The notes below the pieces were generated by a model that was not told where the DNA came from, did no database searches, and saw only the letters and a list, made by a program, of their open reading frames with translations. The position numbers and the translations under genes are program-made. Of a stretch of DNA of 64,000 bases, positions 31,141 to 42,424 are shown one piece after another (position 1 is the stretch's first letter; each line of letters starts with the position of its first letter). The DNA is taken from contig JADLSH010000103.1 in NCBI GenBank assembly GCA_016169945.1, forward strand, positions 292,001 to 356,000, given 5' to 3'. This stretch comes from Trachythela sp. YZ-2020 (lineage: Eukaryota > Cnidaria > Anthozoa > Malacalcyonacea > Clavulariidae).

Positions 31141-32149
31141 CCAGTGTAGACGACCGGCCAAGCTTGAAAAAAGTGTCTAGAAAACACTGTCGATGGCATT
31201 TTTTGTTACAAGCATGAAAATACGCAAAATGTCTCAGGATAGTGTTTACTTTGAGGGTGAGAGTGGTTGCCAACCGTATTTTTTTATCTATGTGCTAAAA
31301 TTTGAAGGTTTTTTCTAAAACATTTCGAAGGATGGGATTTTTTTCGAATGCTGTGTTTTATATCAGTGTTTTATTTTAATTGGCTGACTATCTAATTAAC
31401 ATTTGTAAAATTTGGATAATCTTCTTTCGTATAATTCAAAATGATATGCTAATAAGAAACATGGCGCAAATACATCAAAACACGACCTTTCAAAAAGAAG
31501 CCACAACAATATGTTTTTGTTGTGTTACAGACAGGCAACAATCACATATGTTTAGATTACATACGAATCAGTACTACACGCCCGGTTGCCACCCGTGTAA
31601 CACAATATACTTCTGTTGAGCCAGTCGAGTTTTGGAATGTAAATGGTTGAAAAACAGCATGTTGGCGCAAACACGTAGTTTCACTATAACACATAGACCT
31701 TCAAAATCGGTAAATATTCGAAATAAAACGCAATAATTTACGAATTTAAGCCTTTTGGGTAACCACTCGTTCTAATAAATCCATCTTTATAATGAAACTT
31801 GCCTCCACACAGGTATTTTAACAAGTGCCAGTAATACCATGTTTCTCATTAGCATGTCACTTTGAGTTATGACAATTAAGAAAAGGAGAAATTTGCACAT
31901 GCTAATTAGGCAGTGAACCAATTACAATAAATCCATGATATCGAAAACTGCTTTTAAATGGAATCCCATCTATCGAAATGTCGTTATAAAAACCTTCCAA
32001 TTTCGCTACATAAATAGAATAATTACGGAGGGCAACCACTTTCACCGTCAAAGTGAACACACTCCGATGACATTTAGTGTGGTTTCCTGCTTGTAACAAA
32101 AAATGCCATTGACAGTCACTTTTTTCGAGGCTGGCTGGCCGTCTAGTGG
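31141..32149. mobile_element. 1-kb foldback element
   Basis: The left arm (ccagtgtagacgaccggcca, cttgaaaaaagtg, atggcattttttgttacaag, gtgagagtggttgcc) is mirrored on the right (ggcaaccactttcac, cttgtaacaaaaaatgcca, cacttttttcgagg, tggccgtctagtgg). Pairing continues inward (ccttcgaaatg-type and gctaataagaaacatgg / ccatgtttctcattagc segments), so nearly the whole element is a palindrome. Flanks gtgaatcgtgtataa (31126-31140) and gtgaatcgtactataa (32151-32166) resemble a long imperfect direct repeat. Non-coding. Confidence 0.8.
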
Positions 32150-32559
32150 AGTGAATCGTACTATAAATCGTGGCCTGAATCGTACTATAAATGGTGGTGC
32201 GTATTTTAATTATTAGAGTGATTTGTGTTGTTGTGGGATGATTTCAGGTTTTGTGTCTGATTCATCCTTATCGGCACCGCACTAATTTTGCTGTCCCTAA
32301 TAATACTGATTATCACCAAAATTCTGGCTCGATGTCGATTGCTGTAATTGTAATCCCACATAGCGTTCTGTTTACATTAAACTCTTAAGGGTCGTTATCA
32401 TTATATACTTTGTTTATAAAGATGTCATTTTGGAATATTCTTGCACTTTTATACTTAATTACATAAAAAATGTAACGTTAAATTTAGGTTCAAACTAGGC
32501 TAGGCTAACAAGAAACTCTTCCATCTGAGGGAATGCAGGCGATAAAAGCTTCCGGTAGA

Positions 32560-32830
32560 AATTGGACTTACAATTCATATTTCGAAAATATTACCGATAT
32601 TGGAATATGCATCACCAGTATGGGGCGGTCTCCCTAAATACCTAGAGACAGAACTTTTGAAGATACAAGCAGACGAAGAACGCCCATGCTATAATTTTTT
32701 GCCTATGACAAAAACTCATAATTACAATTTTGCAATAAGAATCAACCAAATGTAATAATAACTGGGACAGATCGACATAAGAACTCATTCATTCCAAGAG
32801 CATGCTGTAACGTATTACTAGGTTTTATAT
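32560..32830 (+). pseudogene. Non-LTR reverse transcriptase C-terminal fragment
   Basis: In shifting frames: LPILEYASPVWGGLPKYLET (from about 32596), then HNYNFAIRI and RHKNSFIPRAC. It is the same C-terminal type as at 26415-26729. Very short and decayed. Confidence 0.7.
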
Positions 32831-33079
32831 CTTTTGAATTAGTTATAGTTATATCTTTTAAATTTAGTGTAATATATATTTTTGAAAATTTATGGGAACA
32901 ATACTGCTTGTATCTTTTTGTGTTGAGAATCTTTTTCAATTTTACATTACCAAAAACACAAAGACCCAGAGATTTATTAGTTAAATAAAATGGACCAGTC
33001 CTAGATAGAAATAAAATATCTCTATTGCAAGTCAAGTGTTTGTTTTGATAAATCACTTCTTTAAATGCAAAACACTTAC

Positions 33080-33456
33080 CCAACTATGGGATCCACTGCT
33101 ATATACTCTGGTCTATTAGTGTTGATCAGCACCCTGCCATCTTTGCCGTCTAAAGTCGCCACGTGAATCTTATTTCCATTCTCATCGCTCCAGAATATAC
33201 GGCGTCCTATCCAATCAATTGCTAGACGTGCATTCGGGTAAACATTTTCCACAGCGATTTCTTTACCAGTACCGTCATAATTTGCCCGATAAATGCGTTT
33301 TTTCGGTAAAGTACATTTTCTTACCCAACGTATCAATGTCCAGCCCTTCAAGATATTCGAGTCCAGAGATGAGGTCTGCTGAATCACGTGTTTTCAAATC
33401 AATTGCTTGGATTTCACTTGCCGTGCGGCAAATTATGTACGGCTCAGGGTAGAGAC
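33080..33456 (-). CDS. LDL-receptor class B (YWTD) exon of an LRP-like gene
   Basis: A 377-bp exon bounded by a good acceptor (ttacag, intron side, then gtctct at 33456) and a consensus donor (gtaagt at 33079-33074). It encodes YIICRTASEIQAIDLKTRD, then MYFTE followed by RIYRANYDGTGKEIA, LAIDWIGRRIFWSDENGNKI and VLINTNRPEYIAVDP: about two and a half YWTD-type beta-propeller blades as in LRP/LDLR extracellular domains. One frameshift falls in a run of six A (about 33295-33300); one A fewer gives the expected FTE-KRIYR junction. No other exon of this gene is recognisable in the window, so introns are large or the exon is isolated. Confidence 0.82.
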
Positions 33457-34049
33457 CTGTAAAAATTTAATGTCAAATGTCAAATTATGTCAAATAGACT
33501 TGTGTGGCAGAAATCGTATGTATTTATAACCTTTATTACACAATAGAATTATCATGCTAGGCTCCCTGGAGGTTTGACCCGTCCTACGCATAAATATTTT
33601 ATAGTTAGACAAATGAAATAATTCTTTGGCACTGCATAATTCTTTTAACAACGTTGCTATGACTCGTATCCCACTCTTAGTGCAGTTATATTTTAGCTGA
33701 ATGTCTCTATGTGTGGCAATGTAGATTGCAGCTATTTTCGAAAATGTCGGCGAATTCTTGTAAGTGACGACTTGTAAAATCTTTGGTCAATTTTGACTCA
33801 CGGATGCTCGAGATGCGCAGGACCCTTTACTAGGCATATTATGCTATAACTTGCACTACTCATTCAAACATCTTTTTATATTCCTCCGGCATGCATTGCC
33901 CGCCCATCTTTTTCAAGAATAACCTATGAAGCCGCTCTCGAATGCCTCGAGGGATTGATTTTTAGCATATGTTTAATATGTATATATTTTATCTAATTGT
34001 TATTTTATGATCGTGTAATTCAGTTTGTACTGCGATACGATTTTATTAA
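33457..34049. other. Probable intron or intergenic sequence
   Basis: It follows the LRP-like exon on its 5' side. No further YWTD exon, repeat or RNA recognised. Confidence 0.4.
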
Positions 34050-34092
34050 AATAATAATAATAATAATAATAATATTAATAATAATAATAATA
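34050..34092. repeat. (AAT)n microsatellite
   Basis: About 14 units of aat/ata with one 'att' interruption. Confidence 0.95.
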
Positions 34093-34589
34093 TGAAATCT
34101 ACATTTCATTCTCTGTCACTGCGTTCATCCGAACGAACAATATTTTATCAATTCGGCATACCTGATAAAACAACATGTTTTACAAAGGCAAGCGTGCTCT
34201 GACAGACAAGAATGTAGGCAACAAATATATTTGAGATTTTGCTACCTTTACAAGATAATATCGTAATTACTCAACACATCCCTTATACAGACTGTACATT
34301 CTCCATGCCAGATTCGCTATGCAATTACGCTTTTAGAGGACGATTACTTGCGTATAGAATATCGTTTAACACCAGTTGTCCTATTGTGAATAATAAATAA
34401 TCAAAAAGCACATAATTATGACTTTTGTCGTTAATGTTCACATCCGTATTCTTGTTGAATTTGTTTGATCACAGATGTACTATACATACCAAAAATGTAT
34501 CAGGTTATAATACTAGGACGTGAATTTGCATGCTATATAAACATGCAGTTCTAGAATTTAATTCTGTGTTTAATCGGTTCATGTTCTAT

Positions 34590-34720
34590 CAAGGACCGCG
34601 GAGCATTTTTTGGATTGGGGGAGCTAAAGATCTCCGAGGGCGCAGTGACCCTAATAGGTTTGGGGCCTGCTCCCCATAAAAGTTTAAATTTACAGTCTCT
34701 AAAAGGCCATTTCATGCACT
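34590..34720. repeat. Truncated hAT-like fragment
   Basis: 'aaggaccgcggagcattt', 'ttggattgggggagctaaag' and 'ggggcctgctccccat' resemble the G-run-rich interiors of the hAT MITEs at 9.4-11.8 kb. No matching second end or target duplication was found. Confidence 0.35.
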
Positions 34721-35059
34721 TTGGTGGAACATTTATGAACAATGTCACAATAATTCTTTCCAAATTTTTGGTTGAACGAAAAGCTGCTGACCACGAAACA
34801 TACCGAACTTATCTCCAAAACGAATCACTGTTTACTGCCAGGACTGAGTTCGAGGAAGACAATAAAGTGCCTAATTTAATATCTAAAACATTCATACTTT
34901 TTTAAAAATCTGAAAAGCAGCGCCAAAAATTCCGACAGTTCCTGGCTAGATTTAAGTAAACAATAACCCTTAGACGTAGCAGAGATCTTGTATGTATAAT
35001 ATTTTCTTCAGTTTAACTTCCTACGATTGCAAAAATTACAAAATGTTTAACTATGTCTA

Positions 35060-35400
35060 TTCTAATAGAAATCACAATATGTATGACAAATTAATGGGGC
35101 GGGGAGGCTAAAGCTTTCAGATTTAAACAGAAGCGAGTGCGACCTTTGATATGTTTGTTCCCCACGCTTGGAATTTAGTATCCATGCGGTGGCTCTTCTC
35201 TGGACGCTTTCCACTCTGAATCTGAGTTTCACGGTGTTTGGAGACCAGACTTCAGTTGCGTAACTTAATGCCTTGAGACTTAACGAGCGTTTGATACAGC
35301 GTACTGTTTCGTTACTCAATAGGGGGCAAGTTAGTTTGAGCAGTCCAAGCATCTTATTCGTTTTACCAGTGATTGTGTAGACAGCGTCAAGTCCAAGTTG
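35060..35400 (-). pseudogene. Non-LTR reverse transcriptase C-terminal fragment
   Basis: The minus strand reads NKMLGLLKLTCPLLSNETVR, ALSYATEVWSPNTVKLRFRV and ESVQRRATAWILNSKRGEQT, the post-RT region typical of a non-LTR lineage found in many marine invertebrates. It is different from the CR1/L2-like copies in this window. Both sides are unrelated sequence. Confidence 0.8.
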
Positions 35401-35679
35401 CTAAACAAAGAAAAACCCAGTCGGGGAAAATCTGGAACGTGCACTCCATCCCATGTTGCAGCAAAATTTCTTGGAGAATAAAAGAGAATTTGTTGCTTGC
35501 TTCGAAATTTTGTAGTATCTCACCGTAACGTACGCTGCTTCCCAATTCTTCTGTCCAAACCATTTAGCTATTTCTTTTACAAACTCTGTGCAATGAGGAA
35601 GTTTCTTGATAATTGGCATGGTTGTCTGTCTTTTCTCCGCTTCTGCTATGGTATCAATTCATGCCCACCAACTTCTCTG

Positions 35680-35945
35680 TAGATCTACAGATCTCCTTTT
35701 CTTTCAGTTATTAATTTCCTTTCCGATCTACTGATCTCAATGCATCGACATCGGCTCTTCGCTAGATCTACTGATCTCAATTCATGAATATCAGCTTTTC
35801 TCTAAATATACTGATATCATATCTCAAATTCATGCACAACAGCTTTCCTCTAGACTTTACTTATCTCTATATCTACTGATCTGATTTCATGCACATCAAC
35901 TGTTCCCTAGATTAATTTATTTCAAATTAAGCACATCTGGTCTAT
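35680..35945. repeat. Degenerate tandem repeat, ~55-bp unit
   Basis: 'ctagatctactgatctcaattcat' + 'gcacatcagcttttc' type units recur about five times (35690-35945) with substitutions and small indels. Non-coding. Confidence 0.75.
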
Positions 35946-37494
35946 TCATTGTCATTCATGCCTTGTATAGACTTGTATAGAATTGATATGGACTTCAACG
36001 TTATTCCAAAAGCAATGCTATTCCAAAATTCTGTTTGTATCATGGTTGTACCGCTTCATCGATGGATTGTATAATAGACCCATAAATTGATATGCCTGTT
36101 AACAGCATAGTATTGATTATTGCAATCCATGAGTGAGCGCAATTAAAAGTCAACTGTTCTGGTGAAAGTATATTGTGACAACCTAATCCTAATCGTGTTG
36201 TATTAGCCGTGCTCTACTTGCATAACCATGTGTACCAGTGATTGGAAATCAATGCTTTTTGTTGACCATTGTATTTCCTTTTCAAAATCCAACTTTCAAT
36301 AAACGAAATGGTGATATCTTGGTATACTGACTCCGAAATTCCAAACAGAATCAATGTACTTCCGATTCGCAAAAAGATTTCGATAAGCCATATCCATTTT
36401 AGAAAAACACAATATTCTAAAACTTTTTAAGTTCTTCAACTTATACGTTTGTTAGAGGCACTAGTGTTCTTTTGTAGGTATCATGCAGTATTAGTCTTTG
36501 TTGCCGAAAAGCTAATAAAACTCGCACCGCTACGGGTAGATAATGTAGAATTCAGGATCTCTTACTTCCGAGAATCTTTCTCCGCAAAATTGTAATACCT
36601 CTAATTGTTAGTTAATTAACACCGTGGTATGTCCTATATACTGTCCTATTGTTTTGGTGCAGACAATTCTTTGTGGTCCAGGACATCCAGTCTTAAGCAA
36701 CAATATATTAACATGCCTCCGAAACCTATTGTGTTCGTTATTTCTCCTACACAGCTAAATATGAATCAAACTAATCTCCCCCATTGTTCTCCAAGCATAC
36801 CTGTAATGCACACGTGCTTTAATCTCAGACAGAGCTTAATAATCATCATAATCAAAGAACTTTGCCTTGTTCACCCCCTCATTGAATTCACAAGGAAAGC
36901 AAGGTGATTTTTACCTGAATAAAAGGTATCAACTCGATAATCCTAAATGTGCTCATCAGAGTTATTTTACGTCTTTTGCTCCGTTTCGTCTGAATTAGTT
37001 TCTTCCTTGCGGCTTCCCTCTCCTGCGCCTTTTGATATGGTTCGCTGCAGAATGCTCAGCGACCGTCCTGCTTACGTATTTTTCTGCTTTCACCCAGGTA
37101 GATTCACTCTTATATATAAATTTGTAATTATCTAACTATTGCTGTCTCGTTACTAAAGCTTTTTCGCTGAGATCAGGCTTTCATTCGAATCAGATTTCTC
37201 TTTTGTGAGCTGTTAATGACCCAAGCTGTTAATGACCCAATTTCTCTTTTGTGAGCTGTGTTAACACCTCTGGTAATTGTCTGGCCAATGCTCCTCAGCC
37301 ATCAAAGTTTAACCGAAATTGTTCGCATTATTAAGATTTACCGTTGTGTTGTTTGCGTTCTTGTTGCTGGAATATGAATAACTGAAGCTACTCTGGTCTA
37401 ATGCGTTTATACTTAATTCCCATAGAAACTAGAGTTCCTATTGATTGCATTATATAGATAACTACAGTACTCTCCAGAAATAACCTAACACTGC
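35946..37494. other. Unassigned sequence
   Basis: AT-rich; small open frames without recognisable content. A short direct repeat gagctgttaatgacccaa occurs twice near 37206-37240. Confidence 0.35.
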
Positions 37495-37595
37495 GGTTAC
37501 AGTTCGGTCGACTGGTCGAGGTTCGGTTGAGGTTAGGTTGAAATTCGGTTGAGGTTAAGTTGAGGTTCGGTTGCGGTTCGGTTGAGGTTGACGGA
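37495..37595. repeat. GGTTGAGGTTCGGTT minisatellite
   Basis: Eight or so units of (ggttgaggtt/ggttcggttga), 10-12 bases each, with substitutions. Encoded peptides are low complexity (NLN.TSTE...) and not genes. Confidence 0.85.
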
Positions 37596-38205
37596 TAGAA
37601 ACCCCAAGTGACCGAAAGAGAAAACCGCACTTAAAAATACGATCTGTTTCCGCTTATTTTCGATTTGTATAATGTGTTGATATTAAATGTGTCTTGCTTA
37701 TGCAGACTGAAAAGATTACATCAAATTTTAACCGGGTTTGCAAAAGAAATTTAGTGGTATTCTTTTTCTACATTTTGGGAAAGCTGTTAACTCAAATAGA
37801 CCTGTTAAAAGCCGCTTTGCCAGTAAGTTTTGTATAAAAATATAATTGCAGTACCGCGGAAGATTAATAGCTGGTAAGATTACTCCAAGGTTAACGTAAA
37901 AATTAAAATCTGCCAATAGCTTGTCTATACATTTGGAAATATAAATTTGGTGGAGGAAATATCACGTAGATTCATGTTTGATTCATGTATGGTTAAAATT
38001 TTAGTTTTAAAATATGGCCCTCGGCTTAGCTTTGAGCTATTGAAAATTGACTTATAATCATTTAGCAGATACAGTGAATGATTGTAAATATATTTCTAAT
38101 GGACAGAACTGGAGTAAGATATGTTCTATCACTAAAATTTACAATTTAGAGTAACCAATGACAACATGTATGGCAGATTGATCACACCTTTGGATTTTTC
38201 TTTCA

Positions 38206-38567
38206 CAGTCAAACCGGATGTTCCTTGCGAGGAACATTGCAATATTCTCAGGCAATATTGCAATTTTGAGCAATTTTCAACCGACGCGAACAAATTGCGA
38301 ATTGAATTCACAACCAATTTTGTAAACAAAGCCTCTGATTGGCTACTACCAAAAAGGAATCTCCAATCCAATTGCTCGGAGCATTTGATTGGTTTCTTCT
38401 TTTGCTAGAAACCAATCAGAGGCTTTGTTTACACACCTGGTTGTGAATTTCAATTTGCAATTTCTTCGCGTCGGTTGCAAATTGCTCAGAGCAATTTCCA
38501 AATCAAAATTGCAATATTGCGCGATAATAGTGCAATGTTCCTCGCAAGAGAACATCCGGTTTGACTG
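38206..38567. mobile_element. 362-bp near-palindromic MITE
   Basis: The left half starts cagtcaaaccggatgttcc and the right half ends ggaacatccggtttgactg. Pairing extends inward through gcaatattgcaattttgagc, caaccgacgcgaa, aaacaaagcctctgattgg to the centre near 38390, with small bulges. This is one long hairpin. It has no coding function; frames on both strands mirror each other. I could not resolve a target duplication with confidence. Confidence 0.85.
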
Positions 38568-38932
38568 TAATTATAGAAGCCAAGATATACTGTTAAGACA
38601 CTACCGTTAACCACAAATGATGCGTATTAACCATTTATTTTCCAAAGGCTAGTCCCCACGAATATGCCACAGAGAAAAACTCGCTCACAATCTCTCATAT
38701 TGAAGCAAATGACAAAATGAAAATGTTCTCCAAATAGAAACTGCCGTCAATCTCCCATATGACGTACTGACATAGATAGATCAACTTTATTTAAACACAT
38801 TGGCCTTTTCAGCAAAAGCTGATTTCCAAAAGGGATGTGTACTTACAAATTATTATTTATATACTAGCTCTAATATTACATACATAACAAATACACTTAT
38901 ATACCTATTTAGACAAAAAATTAACTACTACT

Positions 38933-39511
38933 TTAAGTCGAGATTAAGGTCGAGGAAGATAGCTTTTTACAGAACGAATTATACGATACCGAATTGCGTA
39001 TCTCTTCAGGTATCTGATTCCATAGTTTAGCCCCACAATATTGGAAGCTTTTTTTTAAGGATTCCGTTTTTGGTCTTGGAATATAAAACCTTGTTGAAGA
39101 ACCTCTCAGATTATGGTCATGAATGGTATTCAGATTTTGGAAAGCTTCGCATAGTCGTTGGGGGGCTAAACCATTAACTGTCTTGTACATGAGCCTGGCT
39201 TTCATTTGTGCCCTACGCTCTTCAAGTGTTACCCAGCCTAGAGATTTTCGTGCCAAAATAGACTGACCATGTTCATTTTTTAAGTTCATGATCAACCTAG
39301 CCGCTCTGTTTTGGAATTTCTGTAGACGTTCGCTTAGGCCTTTATTAAGTGTATCCCATACTTCACAGCAATAATCAAAATAAGGTTGGATTAAGGCATT
39401 ATAAACTTTTATCAAAATGTCTTGTTCGACATACTCCCTCATTTTTCTAATAGCCCCAATACCTGATGATATTTTACTGCTAATATGGTTAATGTGTTTT
39501 TCCCAACTCAA
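38933..39511 (-). pseudogene. Non-LTR ORF2, C-terminal region
   Basis: 192 codons: INHISSKISSGIGAIRKMRE, LIQPYFDYCCEVWDTLNKG, RLQKFQNRAARLIMNLKNEH and the tail KLWNQIPEEIRNSVSYNSF. This is the usual domain after reverse transcriptase in this group. It is one frame away from the RT frame, with the shift at about 39515. Confidence 0.87.
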
Positions 39512-39519
39512 GTTTTCGT

Positions 39520-40776
39520 CTAATTCAACTCCAAGAGCTTTGGTATTTTTAACTTTTTAATCAATTGATTATTTATTTTAACTCCTTGATGGGTATCAAT
39601 ATTACTTATTTTATGTCGTGTTCCAATTACAACATACTCGGTTTTCATTATATTTAGACTTAGTTTATTTGCACAAAGCCATTTCTGAACATTCCTCATG
39701 TCTACGCTCGCCCTCTCTTCCGCCTCACTAATTGTTCTGCCTACTGCCGTTAAGTTAGTATCATCAGCAAACATTCTTGGAGTTGTGCGTTCTAGGCAGC
39801 TTGGCAAATCATTTATATACATAATAAATAAGAGAGGGCCGAGTATACTTCCTGAGGAATGCCACAAATGATTTCTTTCTCCACCGAGTATACTGGCCAA
39901 TTGACAACTTTGAGTTCGGTGCGTCAAATAGCAACGTAAAAGATTTAATGCTTTCCTTTGGAAACCATACATTTCAAACTTACTTAACAGTATTTCGTGG
40001 TCGACTGTATCGAATGCTTTTTTTAGGTCAAGAAAAATAACTAAGTTATACAGCCCACGGTCCATGTTGGTATACCATTCGTTCGTACAATCCAATAATG
40101 TAGTAGTTGTGGAATGATAAGGTCTGAAACCAAATTGGTGTTTTGAGAAAAGATTATTCTGGTTAAGATACTCATACATTTGATCATACATAATTCTTTC
40201 CATAAGTTTACTTACTACAGGAAGGATTGATATCGGTCTATAGTTGTCCAACATGGACCGCTGGCCTTTCTTAAACAATGGAATAACCCTTGCAGCTTTC
40301 CAATCAGAAGGAAATTGATCCGAGTCAATTGACATATTAAAAATCTCAGTAAGAGAAGGTGCAATAACTGGAGCTGCTACTTGTAGAATTTTAGCTGAAA
40401 TTTTATCCATTCCAGTCGCTTTGGTGGTAGACAAATTAACTAGAAGAGTGTAAACCAATGTTACACTCACTGGTCGAAATGAGAAACTGTTCTTTGTCTT
40501 AGATTTTTGTTGAGTAATAAAATCTCGAAAACTAACGTCATTGTCATTTGGAATAGACTCAGCAAGCTTTGGGCCAATATTACTAAAATGATCATTAAAA
40601 ATGTCGACTAATTCGTCGGTCGATGTAACAGTTTTACCTGGAAGTTTAATTTCATTAATCGTAGTCTGTTTTCTGTTTCGACCTAATATATCGTTTATTG
40701 TTCTCCAAGCATATTTAGGATTCTGTTTATTATTTGTGAATTTGTTTGCATAATAATCTCTTTTAGCACTGCGCAA
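39520..40776 (-). pseudogene. Non-LTR ORF2 reverse transcriptase
   Basis: 418 codons of reverse transcriptase: DNYRPISILPVVSKLMERIM (early fingers), QFGFRPYHSTTTTLLD, motif A VIFLDLKKAFDTVDHEILL with its Asp, a damaged motif B (HSSGSILGPLLF where relatives have PQGSILGP), and catalytic FADDTNLTAVG. The palm catalytic aspartates are kept, but frameshifts at both ends rule out activity. Confidence 0.92.
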
Positions 40777-40988
40777 AGCAGCAACATTCTAGATGACTTA
40801 TATAGTCTCCAGTCTTCTTCTTTATTTGTCTTTATTGCTTTACGCTTAAGAGCATCTCTTTTAAATAATTTTTCCTTTACTTCCCGGCTTACCCAAGGAA
40901 TATTGCCCCCTTTTCTTAGTCTTTTTACTCTCACAGGGGCATGTTTATCCAGCACATCTACAAAGAATGTTTTCCATAACCGCCACAT
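40695..40988 (-). pseudogene. Non-LTR ORF2, endonuclease-RT linker
   Basis: MWRLWKTFFVDVLDKHAPVR then KRLRKGGNIPWVSREVKEKL, the conserved linker before RT. It overlaps the RT frame in another phase, showing a frameshift at about 40700-40780. Confidence 0.85.
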
Positions 40989-41298
40989 TTCATCTACATT
41001 TCTTTTAAATCTTATTTCTTCCCAAGGTATATTTTGTAAGTCATATAGAAAGCCTGAAACATTGAAATTCTTAAAATTTCTATACTCGACAGAACCTTGT
41101 AAATCAGTTTTTATTCTTGTACTTATTTTCCGAATACTATAAATGAGGCTGTGATCACTAATTCCGAGATGGACTACACCTGAAAAAATTATAGCTTTGT
41201 ATTTATTCTCAACCTACCATGTAATCAACGGGTCTTGCTTAAGGACGCGGAAATGACTATTTTGGAATTTTCGCCGCGTGGGCGCAATAACTCCTAAC

Positions 41299-41490
41299 CA
41301 GTGAGCTCCATATATATCTGGAGTAAGAAGTTCTAATGTTCGGCCAATAGGAAAAGTGAACGCAAGATGGCGGCAATTGACGTCCAAACTCATGAAGGTC
41401 ATAACCATTTTTTCCAGCTATTTTTTTTTCTAAGAGATCATATCCCTAATCAAATTTTTAGTTCATGACACTAAAATTTTTACCTTCATA
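41299..41490 (+). repeat. Partial copy of the 41794 hAT MITE family
   Basis: It starts cagtgagctccatatatatc and matches 41794-41985 in the same orientation (atgttcggccaatagg, atggcggcaattgacgtcc, actcatgaaggtcata). Its right inverted end is not found, so it is truncated or its end was replaced. Confidence 0.75.
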
Positions 41491-41793
41491 TTGGAGCTCA
41501 CTGCTCCTAATAGTCAAATGCCCATAAACCATATGCAGATTGCAGAACGAATGCTTGTATTCTTCAACAACGATAAATTTTATTCTACGGTTACACCTTT
41601 ATATGCAAAATGACGTCTCAATGCTTGAAGCGCGCGGTGAATTCTAGTCTTAGTGATCACGCAGCGCGAAAATATTTTATTGTGTGCGTAGCCTAGTTCC
41701 TCGACCTTTCTGCTTGCGCCTGATTATTAAGGGTGATTTTTTAAAGGCACGCGGGTTGACCGGGATTTTTTGGGAGACTGGGAGAGGCTGGAT

Positions 41794-42167
41794 CAGTGAG
41801 CTCTATATATATCTGGAGTAAGAACTTCTAATGTTCGGCCAATAGGCCAAGTGAAGCCAAAGATGGCGGCAATTGACGTCCAAACTCATGAAGGTCATAA
41901 ACAGTTTTCATACCATTTTTCTAGCTAATTCCAGTTTATACTAACAGATCGCATCGCTAATCAAGTTATTAGTTCATAAAATCATGATGTTATTGTTTAC
42001 ATCGGAGTAAAAACACAAAATTTCGGCACACTCCTTGCCGGCTTGTGCAAACCGCGCGGTCGAAAACAATAGAAAGGGATTGGCACTGGACGTCAATTTC
42101 CGCCATCTTTGGCTTCACTTTTTGGACATAAGTTCTCACTCCAGATATATATATATAGAGCTCACTG
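41794..42167. mobile_element. hAT MITE, 374 bp, perfect 8-bp target duplication
   Basis: Starts cagtgagctctatatatatc and ends with the inverted gagctcactg after a atatatatatatag stretch. The 8-mer ggctggat is on both sides (41786-41793 and 42168-42175). The interior repeats, in opposite orientation, the ccgccatctttggcttcact block. Non-coding. Confidence 0.92.
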
Positions 42168-42424
42168 GGCTGGATTTGTTCGGAAACGCGCAGCCTGCAA
42201 ATTCTGTGAAGCCTGTAACTCGCCCGCGGGTGGAAGGCCGAGGTACTAGGCTATTGTGTGCGTAGCTTTTGCGGTGAAAATTTACAGAATATATTTGGAC
42301 AAATTTCGGTAAGTGTATATTTTTTGTCAATTTAAGATGTATTAACATGAAGTATTGCAAGGGGTAACCATAGCAACTTGAATTTTTTGGTATCATACTA
42401 TCATTTTTTGAAAACAATTATTTA

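Larger units (their letters stand above)
38775..41185 (-). mobile_element. Non-LTR retrotransposon (CR1/L2/Rex1-like group), 5'-truncated
   Basis: The minus strand runs from the end of the endonuclease domain (LGISDHSLIYS, 41133-41180) through a linker, reverse transcriptase and the C-terminal region to a 3' tail of gatctatctatg repeats after aataaagtt (38775-38795). It lacks the 5' end, as expected for incomplete target-primed reverse transcription. The coding region is broken by at least two frameshifts, so it is dead, but long stretches remain readable. It is related to the nested copy at 16461-17746. Confidence 0.9.

Noticed and set aside
36941..36960. Hammerhead-like CTGATGAGCAC (minus strand)
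   Set aside because: No GAAA box or stem II in the right place.
38132..38610. Cysteine-containing frames on both strands at the 38.2-kb palindrome
   Set aside because: They are mirror images produced by the hairpin.
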